Assembly: GCA_041395625.1 (NCBI GenBank)
Contig: JAWLAE010000004.1
Coordinates: forward strand, 124,001 to 188,000
Direction of reading: 5' to 3'
Length of the DNA: 64,000 bases
Source: CADEED01 sp041395625
GTDB taxonomy: Bacteria > Pseudomonadota > Gammaproteobacteria > Steroidobacterales > Steroidobacteraceae
This document shows, one piece after another, positions 8,821-18,289 of this stretch (position 1 is the stretch's first letter; each line of letters opens with the position of its first letter). The notes beneath the pieces were generated by a model that saw nothing but the letters and a program-made list of their open reading frames with translations, was not told the origin of the DNA and did not search any database. The position numbers and the translations under genes are program-made.

Positions 8821-9402
8821 ATGGCCAATACGTCCGTCGGTATCACCACCCGTAACGGCTCGACGGTCACCTGGTTGGCGAACAACAAGCCGCAGAGCAT
8901 TGCCGGCAATGGCCAGACGAGCACGTTCGAGTACGCGCCGAGTGGCCAGTACTGGAAACAGACCGCGACCTACTCGAATGGCCCGGAGACCACGCTCTAT
9001 ATTGGCGGGCTGCTGGAGAAAGTCACCAATAGCACGCTCACCTCGTGGCGGCACTACATCAAGGCCAATGGCCGCACCGTCGCGATCTACAGTCGGGCGA
9101 GCACCGGTGCGACCAACACGATCTATCCGCTAAACGATCATCTCGGCAGCACCGATACGATCACCGACAGCGCGGGTACGGTGCTGGTGCGCGAGTCGTT
9201 CACCGCCTGGGGTGCGCGCAGAGGATCCAACTGGCAGGGCACGCCCACTACGCCCGAGATGACCGTCATCGCCAACGCTACGCGCCGCGGCTACACCGAT
9301 CACACGATGCTCGACTATCTCGCGCTCGTGCACATGATCTGGCGCCTGTATGACCCTGCGATTTTACAGCGCCGATATCGGGCGCTGCGGACGGCGTGGT
9401 AA
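8821..9402 (+). pseudogene. orphan RHS tip remnant (193 codons)
   Basis: The open frame encodes ITTRNGSTVTWLANNKP through to LYDPAI, nearly identical to residues ~1530-1700 of the upstream RHS protein. It then diverges (LQRRYRALRTAW) and stops before the RDxS/DPSG core signature and any toxin domain. The extra 5' codons from ATG 8821 have no clear ribosome-binding site. This fits a displaced rhs tip, as left by tip-exchange events, that has decayed at its 3' end. It ends only six bases before the uvrA stop. It is probably not translated into a working toxin but could serve as recombination substrate. Confidence 0.75.
8848..9361 (+). repeat. direct repeat copy 2 (orphan RHS core), about 514 bp
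   Basis: This is the second copy of the RHS-core segment, lying after the candidate immunity gene. Similarity stops at about 9361, where the GRFLSADP signature of the intact gene is lost. Recombination between the two copies would remove the zincin tip and the immunity gene together. Confidence 0.9.
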
Positions 9403-9407
9403 CAGCC

Positions 9408-12290
9408 CTAGCGACCCGCGCTAACAGCCCTGCGCGTGGCAGTTCTGGTCTTGCCCCGCAGCAGCGGCGCCAGATACTGGCCGGTGCTGGATGCAGCCGC
9501 CGCCGCGATTTCTTCAGGTGTGCCGAGGGCGACGATCTGACCGCCGCCCGCGCCGCCCTCTGGGCCCAGGTCGATCACCCAGTCGGCGGTCTTGATCACA
9601 TCGAGATTGTGCTCGATCACGACGACGGTGTTGCCTTCATCCCGCAATCGATGCAGGACGGTCAGCAGTTGGGCAACGTCATGGAAATGCAGCCCGGTCG
9701 TCGGCTCGTCGAGGATGTAGAGCGTGCGTCCAGTCGAGCGCTTGGCCAGTTCACGCGCCAGCTTGATGCGCTGCGCCTCGCCGCCGGACAGCGTCGTCGC
9801 GCTCTGGCCTAACTGGATGTAGGACAGGCCGACATCCATCAGGGTCTGCAGCCGGCCGCCGACGCCCGGCACGTTCTGGAACAGGCGCAACGCGTCCTCG
9901 ACGGTGAGCTGCAGCACTTCGTGGATGTTCTTGCCGCGCCACAGGATATCGAGCGTCTCGCGGTTATAGCGCTGACCGTTGCAGACGTCGCACGGCACGT
10001 AGACATCGGGCAGAAAGTGCATCTCCACCTTGATCAGGCCGTCGCCTTGGCAGGCTTCGCAGCGCCCGCCCTTGACGTTGAAACTGAAGCGACCGGCGTC
10101 GTAGCCGCGGGTGCGTGCTTCGGGTACGGCCGCGAACAACTCGCGCAGCGGCGTGAACAGGCCGGTGTAGGTAGCGGGGTTGGAGCGTGGCGTGCGCCCG
10201 ATCGGGCTTTGGTCGATGTCGATCACGCGATCGATCGCCTCGGCGCCTTCGAGTGCCTGACAGGGTGCGGCATCGAGTCCGGAGCGGTTCAGATGGTTGG
10301 CCATCTGCTTATAGAGCGTGTCGTTGACGAGGGTTGATTTGCCCGAGCCGGACACGCCGGTGACGCAGGTCAGCAATCCGAGTGGAAACTCGACGGTGAC
10401 ATCGCGCAGGTTGTTACCGCTCGCACCGACGAGGCGCAAGGTCTTGGCGTTGCTGCGTGGCGTGCGCAAGGGCGGCACGGGCACGCACTCGCGTCCCGAG
10501 AGATAACGGCCGGTGAGCGACTCGGGCGCGTCACTGATCTGCTGCGCCGTGCCTTGGGCAATCACCTGTCCGCCGTGCACGCCGGCACCGGGCCCGATAT
10601 CGACGACATGGTCCGCTGCACGGATCGCTTCCTCATCGTGCTCGACGACGATCACGCTGTTACCGAGATCCCGCAGTCGCTGCAGGGTGCCTAACAAGCG
10701 CTGATTGTCGCGCTGGTGCAGGCCGATGGAAGGCTCGTCGAGGATATACATCACGCCGGTGAGGCCGGAGCCGACCTGGCTCGCGAGCCGGATACGCTGC
10801 GCTTCGCCGCCCGAGAGTGTCTCGGCGCTGCGATCGAGCGTCAGATAATCGAGCCCGACGTCGATCAGGAAGCGCAGGCGATCGCCCACCTCCTTGATGA
10901 TCTTGGCGGCAACCTCGCCGCGCCAGCCCGGCACGGTGAGCGTTGCGAACAAGTCGTGCGCGGCGGTGACCGAGAGGCTCTCGATCGCCGGCAGCGTCAG
11001 TTCATTGACCAGCACGCTGCGCGCGGTACGGTTGAGGCGCGTGCCGTGGCAATCCGGACAGGCTTGCGTTCCGAGATACTTGCTGAGTTCTTCGCGCACG
11101 GCGACTGACTCGGTTTCACGGTAGCGCCGCTCGAGATTCGGCAGGATGCCTTCGAACGCATGCTTGCGCCGGCGTACTGCGCCACGCCCTTCCGCATAGC
11201 GGAACTCGATCTCGACGTTGCCGCTGCCGTACAGCACGGCGCGCTGGATCTTGGCGGGCAGGTCGCGCCACGGTGTCTCGACGTCGAATTTGTAATGGCG
11301 CGCCAGCGATTGCAGCATCTGAAAGTAGTACACGGTGCGCCGATCCCAGCCGCGCACCGCACCGCCCGCCAACGACAAGTGCGGATTCGCGATCACGCGG
11401 TGCGGATCGAATACCTGCTGTTGCCCGAGTCCGTTGCAGGTGGGGCAGGCGCCCGCCGGGCTGTTGAACGAGAACATCTTCGGCTCGAGCTTGGGCACGC
11501 TGTAGCCGCACTCGGGGCAGGCGTGCTGGCTCGAGAACAATTGCTCCTCGACCGCCTGCGCGGACTCGCCGCCGGCATCGTATGCCGTGAGCCGCGCCGT
11601 GCCACCCGATAGCTTGAGCGCGGTATCGAACGATTCCGCCAGCCGTTGCGCCACATCGGCCCGGACGCGAAAACGATCCACCACGGCTTCGATCGTATGC
11701 TTGCGCTTGGGGTCGAGTGTCGGCAGCGCATCGAGTTCGTGCACCCGACCGTCGATGCGCGCGCGCACGAAGCCGCGGCCACGCAGATCGTCGAAGACCT
11801 CCAGATGCGCGCCTTTGCGGTCCGCAATGATCGGTGCGAGCAGCAGCAGCGCAGTGCCTTCAGGCCGCTGCAGCACCTGATCGACCATCTGGCTGACGGT
11901 CTGTGCGGCCAGATCGATCTGATGATCCGGACAGCGCGGCATGCCGATGCGGGCGTAGAGCAGCCGCAAATAGTCGTGAATCTCGGTGACGGTGCCGACG
12001 GTGGACCGCGGGTTGTGCGAGGTGGCCTTCTGTTCGATCGCGATCGCGGGCGACAGCCCTTCGATCGAATCGACGTCCGGCTTCTCCATCACCGACAGGA
12101 ACTGCCGGGCGTAGGCCGACAGCGACTCGACATAGCGCCGCTGGCCTTCGGCATAGAGCGTGTCGAAGGCGAGCGACGACTTGCCGGAGCCAGACAGCCC
12201 GGTGATCACGATCAGCCGCTCACGCGGCAGATCAAGGTCGACATTGCGCAGATTGTGGGTGCGCGCACCCCGGATTCGAATGTATTGCAT
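9408..12290 (-). CDS. uvrA: UvrABC excinuclease subunit A
   Basis: This 960-residue protein is the damage-recognition ATPase of nucleotide excision repair in the cytoplasm. It has the two ABC modules of UvrA: a first Walker A (GLSGSGKSS) near residue 30 and a second (GVSGSGKST) in the C-terminal half. Two LSGGEAQRI signatures and CxxC zinc-finger pairs (CPECGY, CEACQGDG, CDVCNGQRYN) are also visible. Length is slightly above the E. coli protein (940). The start MQYIRIRGARTHNLRN is the family's typical N-terminus. It is transcribed away from ssb, sharing a 186-bp intergenic region, the arrangement also found in E. coli. I found no convincing CTG-N10-CAG LexA site there. Confidence 0.97.
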   Translation of the reverse strand: MQYIRIRGARTHNLRNVDLDLPRERLIVITGLSGSGKSSLAFDTLYAEGQRRYVESLSAYARQFLSVMEKPDVDSIEGLSPAIAIEQKATSHNPRSTVGTVTEIHDYLRLLYARIGMPRCPDHQIDLAAQTVSQMVDQVLQRPEGTALLLLAPIIADRKGAHLEVFDDLRGRGFVRARIDGRVHELDALPTLDPKRKHTIEAVVDRFRVRADVAQRLAESFDTALKLSGGTARLTAYDAGGESAQAVEEQLFSSQHACPECGYSVPKLEPKMFSFNSPAGACPTCNGLGQQQVFDPHRVIANPHLSLAGGAVRGWDRRTVYYFQMLQSLARHYKFDVETPWRDLPAKIQRAVLYGSGNVEIEFRYAEGRGAVRRRKHAFEGILPNLERRYRETESVAVREELSKYLGTQACPDCHGTRLNRTARSVLVNELTLPAIESLSVTAAHDLFATLTVPGWRGEVAAKIIKEVGDRLRFLIDVGLDYLTLDRSAETLSGGEAQRIRLASQVGSGLTGVMYILDEPSIGLHQRDNQRLLGTLQRLRDLGNSVIVVEHDEEAIRAADHVVDIGPGAGVHGGQVIAQGTAQQISDAPESLTGRYLSGRECVPVPPLRTPRSNAKTLRLVGASGNNLRDVTVEFPLGLLTCVTGVSGSGKSTLVNDTLYKQMANHLNRSGLDAAPCQALEGAEAIDRVIDIDQSPIGRTPRSNPATYTGLFTPLRELFAAVPEARTRGYDAGRFSFNVKGGRCEACQGDGLIKVEMHFLPDVYVPCDVCNGQRYNRETLDILWRGKNIHEVLQLTVEDALRLFQNVPGVGGRLQTLMDVGLSYIQLGQSATTLSGGEAQRIKLARELAKRSTGRTLYILDEPTTGLHFHDVAQLLTVLHRLRDEGNTVVVIEHNLDVIKTADWVIDLGPEGGAGGGQIVALGTPEEIAAAAASSTGQYLAPLLRGKTRTATRRAVSAGR

Positions 12291-12476
12291 CAGGCGGCAC
12301 TGCGGCCGCTGGGCGGGCCGCGCAGGGGTAAACCCATCATTTTACGCGCTTGGCGCGACTGGCGACGGATTCGCGGAGAAATTGCCTGAACGCGCGAGAT
12401 TGAGAGGGCTGCACCTGCCGGCGCAACGCGCTTACACTACGCGCCCGAACTGGTCGATATGCAAAGGTGGCGTGTC

Positions 12477-12944
12477 ATGGCGCGCGGAGTCAATAAAGTC
12501 ATTCTTCTCGGCAATCTGGGCGCTGATCCGGAGACCCGCTCGCTGCCCTCGGGCATGACGGTCGCCAATATCCGTATTGCGACCAGTGAGTCCTGGAAGG
12601 ACAAGCAATCCGGCGAGATGAAAGAGCAGACCGAATGGCATTCGGTGGCCATGTTCGGGCGCCTGGGCGAGATCGCGGCGGAATACCTGCGCAAGGGTTC
12701 GCAGGTGTATATCGAAGGGCGCCTGCGCACCCGCAAGTGGCAGGACAAGCAGGGCAACGACCGCTACACCACCGAGATCATCGCCAATGAAATGCAGATG
12801 GTCGGCAGCCGTCCCGGCGGCGGCTCGCGGGATATGGGCGGCGAGCGGGGCGGCGGTGTCCGCGGCTCGCGCGACGAGGATCAGAGCGAGCCGGTCACCA
12901 GCAGCACCGAGCGGGGCGATTTCGACGACGATATCCCGTTCTGA
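12477..12944 (+). CDS. ssb: single-stranded DNA-binding protein
   Basis: This 155-residue protein begins MARGVNKVILLGNLG, the classical SSB N-terminus, with an OB fold over about residues 1-110. A short Gly/Arg-rich linker follows, ending in the acidic tip DDDIPF that recruits repair and replication partners. ATG 12477 was chosen over an in-frame ATG at 12459 because AAAGGTGG lies just upstream and the family starts here. It binds and protects ssDNA during replication, recombination and repair. It is divergent from uvrA. A possible -10 (TACACT) lies near 12433. Confidence 0.96.
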   Translation: MARGVNKVILLGNLGADPETRSLPSGMTVANIRIATSESWKDKQSGEMKEQTEWHSVAMFGRLGEIAAEYLRKGSQVYIEGRLRTRKWQDKQGNDRYTTEIIANEMQMVGSRPGGGSRDMGGERGGGVRGSRDEDQSEPVTSSTERGDFDDDIPF

Positions 12945-12957
12945 CGCTCTCAAGTAC

Positions 12958-12978
12958 CTGATTTACAAAAATAATCAG
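12958..12978 (+). other. AT-rich inverted repeat between ssb and miaB
   Basis: CTGATT (12958-12963) and AATCAG (12973-12978) flank a nine-base A-rich loop, just after the ssb stop. It could be a weak hairpin that ends ssb transcription, although no run of T follows. Confidence 0.35.
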
Positions 12979-13018
12979 CGCCGGCGCAGAATTGCGTTAG
13001 GCTAGCTTTCTGCCATCC

Positions 13019-14368
13019 ATGCCCGGCCGTTATTACATCAAGACGTTCGGCTGTCAGATGAACGAGTACGACTCGAGCCGCCTGGCCGACGTGCTGCGTT
13101 CGCTCGACGGTCTGGAACCCACCAGCGACCCCGCGCAGGCGGACGTGCTGCTCATGAACACCTGTTCGGTGCGTGAGAAAGCCGAGGACAAGGTGTATTC
13201 GCTCTTGGGCGAGTGGCGGCTCCTCAAACGCGAGCGTCCGCACGTGCTGATCGGTGTCGGCGGCTGTGTCGCGAGCCAGGAAGGTGACGCGATCGTTGCC
13301 CGCGCGCCGTTCGTCGACCTGGTGTTCGGGCCGCAGACCCTGCATCGCCTGCCCGCCATGATCGGCGAGTTGCGGCGCACGGGTCGAGCTGTCGTCGATA
13401 TCAGTTTCCCCGAGATCGAGAAATTCGATCGCCTGCCCGCGCCGCGCGCCACTGGGGCCACTGCGTTCGTGTCGGTGATGGAAGGCTGCAGCAAGTACTG
13501 CAGCTTCTGTGTCGTGCCGTATACGCGCGGCGACGAAGTGAGCCGGCCGTTCGCCTCCGTGCTCGATGAGGTGCGCGCGCTGGCGCAGCAGGGCGTCGGC
13601 GAAGTCACCTTGTTAGGCCAGAACGTAAACGCGTACGCTGGTGCGATGGCGGATGGCAGCATCGTCGACCTGGCGACGCTCATTCACTACGTGGCCGAGG
13701 TGCCGGGCATCGAGAGGATCCGCTTCACGACCTCCCATCCCGTCGAATTCGGCGACAGCCTGATCGAGGCCTACGCAGCGGTGCCGCAGCTCGCCAATCA
13801 TCTGCATCTCGCGGTACAGAGCGGCTCCGATCGGATTCTGGCGCTGATGAAGCGCGGCTATACGGCGCTCGAGTTCAAGGACAAGCTGCGTCGGCTGCGC
13901 GCGGTGCGGCCGGACATCAGTGTCACCACGGATATCATCATTGGCTTTCCCGGCGAGACCGAGCGTGACTTCGAGGCCACGATGAAGCTGGTGCGCGACG
14001 CCGACTTCGATCAGTCCTTCAGCTTCATCTACAGCCCGCGGCCGGGGACGCCCGCGGCAGCACTGCCCGATGAAGTGCCGCACGACATCAAGCAGGCACG
14101 CCTGGTGTTGTTGCAGGATCAACTCGAGCGGCAGGCGACTGTCATCAGCGAGCGCATGGTGGGCACGGTGCAGCGGGTGCTGGTGGAGCGACCGGCCCGA
14201 CGCGATCCGCGCGAGCTGGCGGGGCGTACCGCTAACAACCGCTGGGTCAATTTCGCGGGCCCGGCGTCGCTCCTGAACCGCTTCGTGGATGTGGTGGTCA
14301 CCGAGGCGCGGGCCCACAGCCTGCGCGGGCGGCTCGCGCCCGCCGCTCGAGCTGCCGTGGGGGCCTGA
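13019..14368 (+). CDS. miaB: tRNA-2-methylthio-N6-dimethylallyladenosine synthase
   Basis: This 449-residue radical-SAM methylthiotransferase adds the 2-methylthio group to i6A37 of tRNAs reading UNN codons. The N-terminal UPF0004 domain has its three cluster cysteines (FGCQMNE, NTCSVREKA, GGCVAS). The radical SAM CxxxCxxC motif is CSKYCSFC at about 158-165, and a C-terminal TRAM domain follows (GTVQRVLVE onwards). The N-terminus GRYYIKTFGCQMN fixes the start. It leads the miaB-ybeZ-ybeY-corC-lnt run, the same order as in E. coli. Confidence 0.97.
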   Translation: MPGRYYIKTFGCQMNEYDSSRLADVLRSLDGLEPTSDPAQADVLLMNTCSVREKAEDKVYSLLGEWRLLKRERPHVLIGVGGCVASQEGDAIVARAPFVDLVFGPQTLHRLPAMIGELRRTGRAVVDISFPEIEKFDRLPAPRATGATAFVSVMEGCSKYCSFCVVPYTRGDEVSRPFASVLDEVRALAQQGVGEVTLLGQNVNAYAGAMADGSIVDLATLIHYVAEVPGIERIRFTTSHPVEFGDSLIEAYAAVPQLANHLHLAVQSGSDRILALMKRGYTALEFKDKLRRLRAVRPDISVTTDIIIGFPGETERDFEATMKLVRDADFDQSFSFIYSPRPGTPAAALPDEVPHDIKQARLVLLQDQLERQATVISERMVGTVQRVLVERPARRDPRELAGRTANNRWVNFAGPASLLNRFVDVVVTEARAHSLRGRLAPAARAAVGA

Positions 14369-14374
14369 CGCGAC

Positions 14375-15346
14375 GTGGTGACTGCAGTTCCGGTGCCCGT
14401 GCGCGAATTCAATCTCGAGCCCAGCGACAATGCGCGCCTGGCGAACTTGTGTGGACCGCTGGACGAGAACCTGCATCTCGTCGAGGCGCGGCTCGGCGTG
14501 CAGATTCGCCGGCGCGGCGCTGCATTCCGCGTCGTCGGCGATCGCGCGGCCGCGGCCGAGGGTATCGTCCGCGATCTGTTCGCCGTGACCCCCGGCGAGG
14601 AGGTGACGCTCGAGCGCGTCCATCTCGCGCTGCGCGACACGGCCGATGAGCCCGGCGCTGTGCCCGCCGCCGAACGCGAAGAGGGCGCCGTGCGCGTCGG
14701 CCGCGGCACGATCCGCGCGCGTGGCCGCAATCAGAAGAACTACCTCGAATCGATCCGCCAGCAGGACCTCACCTTCGGGATCGGCCCGGCCGGCACCGGC
14801 AAGACCTATCTCGCCGTGGCGTGTGCGGTCGAGGCGCTGAACGCGGAAAAGATCCGTCGCATCATTCTCGTGCGTCCGGCCGTCGAAGCGGGCGAACGCC
14901 TCGGTTTCCTGCCTGGTGATCTCTCGCAGAAAGTGGACCCGTATCTGCGGCCGATGTACGACGCACTGTACGAGATGCTGGGATTCGATCGGGTCGCGCG
15001 GTTCATCGAACGCAACGTGATCGAAGTGGCGCCGCTCGCGTTCATGCGCGGCCGCTCGCTCAACGATTCATTCATCATTCTCGATGAGGCACAGAACACG
15101 ACCGTCGAGCAGATGAAGATGTTTCTCACGCGCATCGGCTTCGGCTCGAAAGCCGTGGTGACGGGCGATGTCACGCAGACCGATCTGCCGGCGGGCAAGC
15201 TGTCCGGGCTGCGACACGTCACGGCAGTACTGCAGGGCGTCAACGGCATCGGCTTTTCGTTCTTCGAAGCGCAGGACGTCGTGCGGCACCCGCTGGTACA
15301 GCGCATCGTGCAGGCGTACGAGGCGCGTGGTGAGAACAGTTCATGA
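14375..15346 (+). CDS. ybeZ: PhoH-like ATPase YbeZ
   Basis: This 323-residue PhoH-family P-loop ATPase has Walker A GPAGTGKTYLA near residue 138 and Walker B FIILDEAQN near 230. Family partners suggest a role with YbeY in RNA or ribosome quality control. The start is one of two adjacent GTG codons (14375 or 14378), six bases after the miaB stop. Its stop overlaps the ybeY start (ATGA), implying translational coupling. The N-terminal KH-like region (residues ~15-75) is typical of the bacterial YbeZ type. Confidence 0.92.
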   Translation: MVTAVPVPVREFNLEPSDNARLANLCGPLDENLHLVEARLGVQIRRRGAAFRVVGDRAAAAEGIVRDLFAVTPGEEVTLERVHLALRDTADEPGAVPAAEREEGAVRVGRGTIRARGRNQKNYLESIRQQDLTFGIGPAGTGKTYLAVACAVEALNAEKIRRIILVRPAVEAGERLGFLPGDLSQKVDPYLRPMYDALYEMLGFDRVARFIERNVIEVAPLAFMRGRSLNDSFIILDEAQNTTVEQMKMFLTRIGFGSKAVVTGDVTQTDLPAGKLSGLRHVTAVLQGVNGIGFSFFEAQDVVRHPLVQRIVQAYEARGENSS

Positions 15347-15840
15347 GTGTTGGTAGGCAACCAGGCCTGCAACTGGCCTTGATTCGGGGCACGCGCGCCT
15401 GGACACCGTCGAAGTCGCGCATGGCGCTGTGGGCCAGTGCGGCACTCGGGCGCCGGGCGCGAGGCTGCGAGTTGTCAGTTCGAGTCGTGAGTCGGACTGA
15501 GAGCAGACGGCTGAACCGGCGCTGGCGACGCATCGACAAGCCGACCAACGTGCTGTCGTTTCCGGCGCAGGCGCTGGCGCCACCCACGGCGGCACAGCCC
15601 GTGCCATTGGGGGATCTCGTCGTGTGCCCGCTCGTCGTCCGCACCGAGGCGCTCGAGCAGCGCAAGACACTGATGGCTCACTGGGCGCACCTCATCGTGC
15701 ACGGCACATTGCATCTCATGGGCCTGGATCATGAACGGGGTGCGCGCGAGCAAGCGCGCATGGAGCGACGGGAGATCAAGGTGCTGCGCTCGCTGGGTTA
15801 CGCCAACCCCTACGTCGTGCCGGCGAGTCGGCGAGCATGA
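15343..15840 (+). CDS. ybeY: endoribonuclease YbeY
   Basis: This 165-residue protein carries the YbeY metal site HGTLHLMGLDH (H-x3-H-x5-H) near residue 125 and the RxIDKPTNVLSFP motif near 65. YbeY is a zinc-dependent endoribonuclease involved in 16S rRNA 3'-end maturation and 70S quality control. Both ends overlap their neighbours by four bases (ybeZ and corC), so the operon is tightly coupled. The N-terminal ~40 residues are divergent, as is usual for the family. Confidence 0.94.
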   Translation: MSVGRQPGLQLALIRGTRAWTPSKSRMALWASAALGRRARGCELSVRVVSRTESRRLNRRWRRIDKPTNVLSFPAQALAPPTAAQPVPLGDLVVCPLVVRTEALEQRKTLMAHWAHLIVHGTLHLMGLDHERGAREQARMERREIKVLRSLGYANPYVVPASRRA

Positions 15841-16709
15841 ATAGGCCGACCCAACCGACCGGTACCTGGCTGAAGAAGCTGACGCGTGCGCTGTCGGGCG
15901 AAGCGCAGGACCGCGACGATCTGATCAACTGGCTGCGCGATGCCGGTGCCCGCGGCGTCATCGAGTCCGACGCGCTCGCGATGCTCGAGGGGGTGCTGGA
16001 GGTAGGCGATATCCAGGTGCGCGAGATCATGGTGCCGCGCGCGCAGATGGTGGTCGTACACCGGGACGACCCGCCGGAGAAGCTGGTGTCCGAAGCGGTG
16101 GAATCCGGGCACTCGCGCTTTCCGGTGATGAACGAAGACCGCGACAACATCGTCGGCATATTGCTGGCCAAAGACCTGCTGCGCCTGCACATGGGCGACA
16201 ATGGCGAGCGTTTCGACATCCGCGAATTCATGCGGCCGGCCGCATTCGTGCCCGAGAGCAAGCGCGTCAACGTACTGCTGCGCGAATTCCGCCACAGTCA
16301 CAATCACATGGCGATCGTGGTGGATGAGTACGGCGGAGTGGCCGGGCTCGTGACCATCGAGGACGTGATCGAACAGATCATCGGCGAGATCGACGATGAG
16401 CATGACGTCGATGAAGATCAGAACATCCGCAAGGAAGGCGAGCGCCAGTTCACGGTGCGTGGCCAGACGCCAATCGAAGAATTCAACGAGTATTTTTCTA
16501 CTGATTTGTCGGACGAAGAGTTCGACACAGTTGCGGGTCTCGTCATGCAACAACTCGGGCGACTGCCGCGGCGCGGCGAGAGCGTGCACATCTCCGAGTT
16601 CGAACTGAAAGTCGTGCGCGCGGATCGTCGTCGTATCGATCTGCTGCGTCTGGTGACGCCCCGTGACGTGATACCGCCGGAAGACCGACCGCTCGACGGC
16701 TCTGGCTGA
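15837..16709 (+). CDS. corC: CorC/HlyC-type CBS-domain protein (YbeX)
   Basis: This 290-residue cytoplasmic protein has a short N-terminal region (RALSGEAQDRDDLINWL), two CBS domains (about 65-185; REIMVPRAQMVVV and VDEYGGVAGLVTIEDVIE) and a C-terminal transporter-associated CorC_HlyC domain (about 205-285, ending VVRADRRRIDLLRL). Homologues are linked to Mg/Co efflux and, through their neighbours, to ribosome maintenance. ATG 15837 overlaps the ybeY stop. Confidence 0.93.
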   Translation: MNRPTQPTGTWLKKLTRALSGEAQDRDDLINWLRDAGARGVIESDALAMLEGVLEVGDIQVREIMVPRAQMVVVHRDDPPEKLVSEAVESGHSRFPVMNEDRDNIVGILLAKDLLRLHMGDNGERFDIREFMRPAAFVPESKRVNVLLREFRHSHNHMAIVVDEYGGVAGLVTIEDVIEQIIGEIDDEHDVDEDQNIRKEGERQFTVRGQTPIEEFNEYFSTDLSDEEFDTVAGLVMQQLGRLPRRGESVHISEFELKVVRADRRRIDLLRLVTPRDVIPPEDRPLDGSG

Positions 16710-16713
16710 GCGG

Positions 16714-18222
16714 ATGGCGCGCTTTGGCGATGCCTGGGGCTATCTGCTGGCGGCGGTTGCTGGTGCAGCCTTGTCGCTGTCGTTCGCACCGCTCGGCTGG
16801 TGGCCGATTGCGGTCGTCGCGCCGGCCGTCCTGATAGCGCTCTGGGACGGTGCGACGCCGCGCCGCGCGGCGTGGCTGGGCTTCTGCTTCAACGTCGGCA
16901 CCTTCAGCGTGGGTACCTACTGGCTCTATATCAGTATCGCCGGCTTTGGCCAGGCGCCGGTGTGGCTGGCGATCGTTCTGATGGCCGGCATCAGCGCGAT
17001 CATGGGCAGCTATCACGCGGCACTGGGCTATGTGGTGGCAAGGTGGCTGCCACCACGCGGGTTGTGGCGCTGGTTGGCGGCGGTGCCCGCGGCCTGGTTG
17101 TTAGTGGAGTGGTTGCGCGGCTGGCTGTTGAGCGGCTTCGGCTGGCTGGCGGTGGGCTACTCGCAGTCCGATACCTGGCTGGCGTCACTCGCGCCAGTGG
17201 GCGGCATCTATCTCGTGAGCCTCGCGGTGCTGGTGAGTGCCGGCGCGCTCGTGGCTGTGGCGCGTGCCGACGGCCGGTCGCGCTGGATTGCGATGGTGAC
17301 AGTCGCGCTACCCTGGGCTGCCGGCCTGGCGCTAGCGCGTGTCGTTTGGACCGAGCCGGCAGGGACTCCACTGCAGGTCGCCGTGGTGCAAGGTGCCATT
17401 CCGCAGGATATGAAATGGTTGGCGGAGAATCTGCCGACCACCCTGGCGCGCTACCGGGACCTCACCCGTTCGATCGACAGCGCTGATCTCATTGTCTGGC
17501 CGGAGTCGGCGGCCCCTGACCTGGCTAACAATCTGGTGCAGTATCTGAGCGGGGTAGCCAGAGACGCGCGCGCCCGCGGTGCGGGATTCATCACCGGTGT
17601 CGTGCGGGCATCGGACGATGGCCAGCAGTACTTCAACTCCGTGCTCGCGCTCGATCAGGACATCGGCTGGTACGACAAACAGCATCTCGTGCCCTTCGCC
17701 GAGTTCTTCCCAGTGCCGTCCTTCGTCCGGCGCTGGCTGCGTCTCATGAGCCTGCCGTATTCGGATTTCACGCGCGGCGCAGCGCAGCAGGCGCCACTCG
17801 AAGTGGCTGGCCAGAAGGTCGCCGCTAGCATCTGTTACGAAGATGCTTACGGCAGTACGCAACTGCCCGTCATGCGTGACGCCACCTTGCTCGTCAATGT
17901 CACTAACGACGCCTGGTTCGGTCGATCGACGGCGCGCTACCAGCATTTGCAAATCGCCAGATTCCGCGCGCTCGAGACCGGCAGGTACATGATTCGGGCG
18001 GCCAACGACGGTGTGTCGGCCGTGATTGGCCCACGCGGCGAGCTGGTGGCACGCGCGCCCGAATATGTGCCGGTGGTGTTCGAGGCCGAGGTGTTGCCGT
18101 TGCGGGGCCTAACGCCCTATGCGCGAGTCGGCAACTGGGCCGTCGTTGTCTGCGCCGGGATAATACTGGTACTGGCGGCCGCGGTGGGTCGTGGTCGCCG
18201 CACAGACGGTGAACTTCGCTAA
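16714..18222 (+). CDS. lnt: apolipoprotein N-acyltransferase
   Basis: This 502-residue inner-membrane enzyme adds the third acyl chain to lipoproteins. About seven hydrophobic segments occupy the N-terminal ~215 residues and the extreme C-terminus. The periplasmic nitrilase-fold domain keeps the triad: Glu in VWPESAAP (about 263), Lys in DKQHLVPFAEFFP (about 321) and Cys in ASICYEDAYGS (about 374). It follows corC by four bases, as in E. coli, and is essential in most proteobacteria. Confidence 0.96.
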   Translation: MARFGDAWGYLLAAVAGAALSLSFAPLGWWPIAVVAPAVLIALWDGATPRRAAWLGFCFNVGTFSVGTYWLYISIAGFGQAPVWLAIVLMAGISAIMGSYHAALGYVVARWLPPRGLWRWLAAVPAAWLLVEWLRGWLLSGFGWLAVGYSQSDTWLASLAPVGGIYLVSLAVLVSAGALVAVARADGRSRWIAMVTVALPWAAGLALARVVWTEPAGTPLQVAVVQGAIPQDMKWLAENLPTTLARYRDLTRSIDSADLIVWPESAAPDLANNLVQYLSGVARDARARGAGFITGVVRASDDGQQYFNSVLALDQDIGWYDKQHLVPFAEFFPVPSFVRRWLRLMSLPYSDFTRGAAQQAPLEVAGQKVAASICYEDAYGSTQLPVMRDATLLVNVTNDAWFGRSTARYQHLQIARFRALETGRYMIRAANDGVSAVIGPRGELVARAPEYVPVVFEAEVLPLRGLTPYARVGNWAVVVCAGIILVLAAAVGRGRRTDGELR

Positions 18223-18289
18223 ACTTCGAATGTCTATTGCGGGCGGCCTCGCAGCCGCTTTCCAAGTGATGCTACCAAGGACTGAAAAT

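Noticed and set aside
12291..12476. Possible LexA box between uvrA and ssb
   Set aside because: I looked for CTG-N10-CAG and found no convincing match, so SOS control cannot be claimed from this sequence.
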